Positions 12,234 to 13,699 of a DNA stretch of 13,699 bases are shown piece after piece. Origin of the DNA: an uncultured bacterium (GTDB lineage Bacteria; Cyanobacteriota; Vampirovibrionia; Gastranaerophilales; Gastranaerophilaceae); contig USJT01000004.1 of the NCBI GenBank assembly GCA_900555175.1, forward strand, positions 1 to 13,699. The letters run 5' to 3'. A model generated the notes under the pieces. That model searched no databases and was not told the DNA's origin. It was given only the letters and a program-made list of their open reading frames with translations. Position 1 is the stretch's first letter. Each line of letters opens with the position of its first letter. A program made the translations under genes and the position numbers.

Positions 12234-13694
12234 TTGAGAGAAAGATTACGAAAAAGAGAGCCGGAAAACGAATTAGAAAAGCGCAGCAAGACATTTGATA
12301 AAATAGTTGGCTTTTTGCACATATTTTTTGCAGGCTTTATGACACTTTTGATAATTTATTTATTTTTCATTATGGTCGTAGATGTAGGCAAATACAGAGC
12401 AAAAGCAAGAAGCCAAAGAGTCGGAAGAATTTTTTCAATGCGTGGGGATATTTATGACAGAAACGGAATAAAACTTGCAACAGACAAAGTTTATTCCGAT
12501 GTATATGCACACCCCGCAGATTATGACCATTCTCCGGAAGAATTGGCAAAAATTTTAGCACCTATTTTAAAAATGCCAAAAGACACTCTTTTGCAAAAAT
12601 TGAAAAAGCCAGGACCTGTAATAACAATCAAAAAAGATATTGACAGATCAACGGCAAAACAAATTGCAAAACTTCACTTGAGAGAAATAAGCTTAGGTAA
12701 GAAAAACACAAGAGAATACCCTCAAGGAACATTAGCCGCTCACGTTCTCGGATATTATAACTTTGATGCTGATATCGCAAACGGAGTTGAATATACAGCA
12801 AAAGATAAACTTGAACACGTAATAAATACCGTCAAATATCAAAAAACTCGTGACGGCAAAATTATATATGATTTTACAACCGATCCTGTTGCAACAACAA
12901 CAAACCCGAAAGGTGAAGATGTAACCTTAACGATTGATGCCGCAATACAACACGTATGCGAAAAAGAAATTGAAAAAATGGTTAAGGAAAAAGAAGCCTT
13001 AAGAGGTACAGTAATTGTTATGAATCCTAAAAACGGAGAGATATTAGCTTATGCAGTATATCCGACATTTGACCCGAACAATTACAGAAAAGCAACCCCT
13101 CAACAGCTTAAAAACTGGACATTAACAGATGTTTTCCCACCCGGTTCAACATTTAAAACTATCACAGTTGCAAGTGCAATGGATTTAGGCAAAATTAACG
13201 AACATTCAACAGTTCTTGATACAGGGAAAACAACAATCGGTAAATGGGAAATCAAGAATTACGACTATGATGTTCACCCATACCCCGGAAATATTACATT
13301 AGAATATTTATTTGAGCACTCTAGTAATATTGGTGCAATAAATGTTGCAAGAACAATGACACCTTCAGAATTTTACGGAGTATTGAAGAAATTCGGATTT
13401 GGATCAAAAACAGGTATTGATTTGCCGGGAGAATCCTCAGGACTTCTTCCTTATTGGACTTACTGGGATCAAGGAATACATGCAACAATGTCTTACGGAT
13501 ACGGAACATCTGTAACCGCAATCCAAATGATTTCGGCAGTTCAGGCTCTTGCAAACAATGGTGTAAGAATTACCCCGCACATTATTAAGTACTCTCAAGA
13601 AGAATACGATACAAAAATTCACCACACCCAAGTAATCAAACCTGAAACCGCACAGGCAATCACAAGATTACTTGCAGCCAGTGTTAATAACTGA
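12234..13694 (+). CDS. ftsI: FtsI/PBP2-type peptidoglycan D,D-transpeptidase (3' end missing, frame broken at 13692)
   Basis: Starts at a TTG (12234) with AGAGGG 7 nt upstream. A basic cytoplasmic N-terminus is followed by one membrane anchor (about 25-50). The pedestal domain begins RGDIYDRNGIKLATD (70-84) and includes EYPQGTLAAHVLGY (161-174). In the transpeptidase domain STFK (305-308) holds the acylated serine and SSN (363-365) is the second motif; LPGESSGLLP and MSYGYGTSVTAIQM follow. The KTG motif would lie beyond the window. The enzyme cross-links septal peptidoglycan; the class is clear, while FtsI over MrdA is a judgement from the C-terminal motifs. The ORF stops at a TGA (13692-13694) after LLAASVNN, where the family goes on (VxNGxG...KTG); the last bases read on as N-G-D-V if two bases are restored. 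The gene is thus probably broken or mis-assembled here rather than naturally ending. Confidence 0.88.
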   Translation: MRERLRKREPENELEKRSKTFDKIVGFLHIFFAGFMTLLIIYLFFIMVVDVGKYRAKARSQRVGRIFSMRGDIYDRNGIKLATDKVYSDVYAHPADYDHSPEELAKILAPILKMPKDTLLQKLKKPGPVITIKKDIDRSTAKQIAKLHLREISLGKKNTREYPQGTLAAHVLGYYNFDADIANGVEYTAKDKLEHVINTVKYQKTRDGKIIYDFTTDPVATTTNPKGEDVTLTIDAAIQHVCEKEIEKMVKEKEALRGTVIVMNPKNGEILAYAVYPTFDPNNYRKATPQQLKNWTLTDVFPPGSTFKTITVASAMDLGKINEHSTVLDTGKTTIGKWEIKNYDYDVHPYPGNITLEYLFEHSSNIGAINVARTMTPSEFYGVLKKFGFGSKTGIDLPGESSGLLPYWTYWDQGIHATMSYGYGTSVTAIQMISAVQALANNGVRITPHIIKYSQEEYDTKIHHTQVIKPETAQAITRLLAASVNN

Positions 13695-13699
13695 CGTTC

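Noticed and set aside
1..13699. CRISPR arrays, tRNA or rRNA genes, insertion sequence ends
   Set aside because: No regularly spaced repeats, tRNA cloverleaf, rRNA motif or transposase was seen on either strand by eye.

Overview
This is an AT-rich bacterial window with short intergenic gaps and mostly housekeeping genes. The best lineage guess is the gut/animal-associated non-photosynthetic cyanobacterial sister group (Gastranaerophilales / Vampirovibrionia, formerly Melainabacteria). The guess rests on the low GC, the FTLAEVLITLGIIGVV pseudopilin type and the DxNxxxPPNRxGxD / CSxSGxGxxC pilin C-terminus. That is recalled family knowledge and was not tested here. The standard code with TGA as stop fits all intact genes.

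Layout. (1) 1-856: the 3' end of one gene and a complete second gene, which are tandem paralogues; the complete copy carries an HExxH metallopeptidase-like motif. (2) 863-1935: a prepilin-like gene (minus) with a duplicated FTLAE processing motif, divergent from a small helix-turn-helix-like gene (plus). Their promoters overlap at the -35 element and the HTH gene looks leaderless. (3) 1936-4520: HU (minus), then a processive GT2 glycosyltransferase with adenine phosphoribosyltransferase (plus), bounded by strong bidirectional hairpin terminators. (4) 4527-9059, minus strand: rny - ymdB-type phosphodiesterase - PHP phosphoesterase - membrane-anchored pilin-like protein - LOG family protein. The last four genes are coupled by overlaps or a 17-nt gap. 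Three of the five members belong to nucleotide/RNA metabolism families. (5) 9326-10699: an M17 leucyl aminopeptidase. (6) 10781-13694: an N-acetylmuramoyl-L-alanine amidase divergent from an FtsI-type transpeptidase cut by the window edge, both cell-wall enzymes.

The most striking anomaly is a set of small frame-breaking lesions in otherwise well-conserved genes: about 4 nt missing in rny, about 20 and 7 nt missing in pepA, and a frame break at the very end of ftsI. The flanking frames are intact and still encode conserved family motifs. The lesions are therefore either assembly/sequencing errors or very recent mutations. No CRISPR, tRNA, rRNA or insertion sequence was seen. The most interesting biology is the double-FTLAE prepilin with its divergent HTH partner, the pilin-like protein without a prepilin site inside a housekeeping operon, and the tandem HExxH family.
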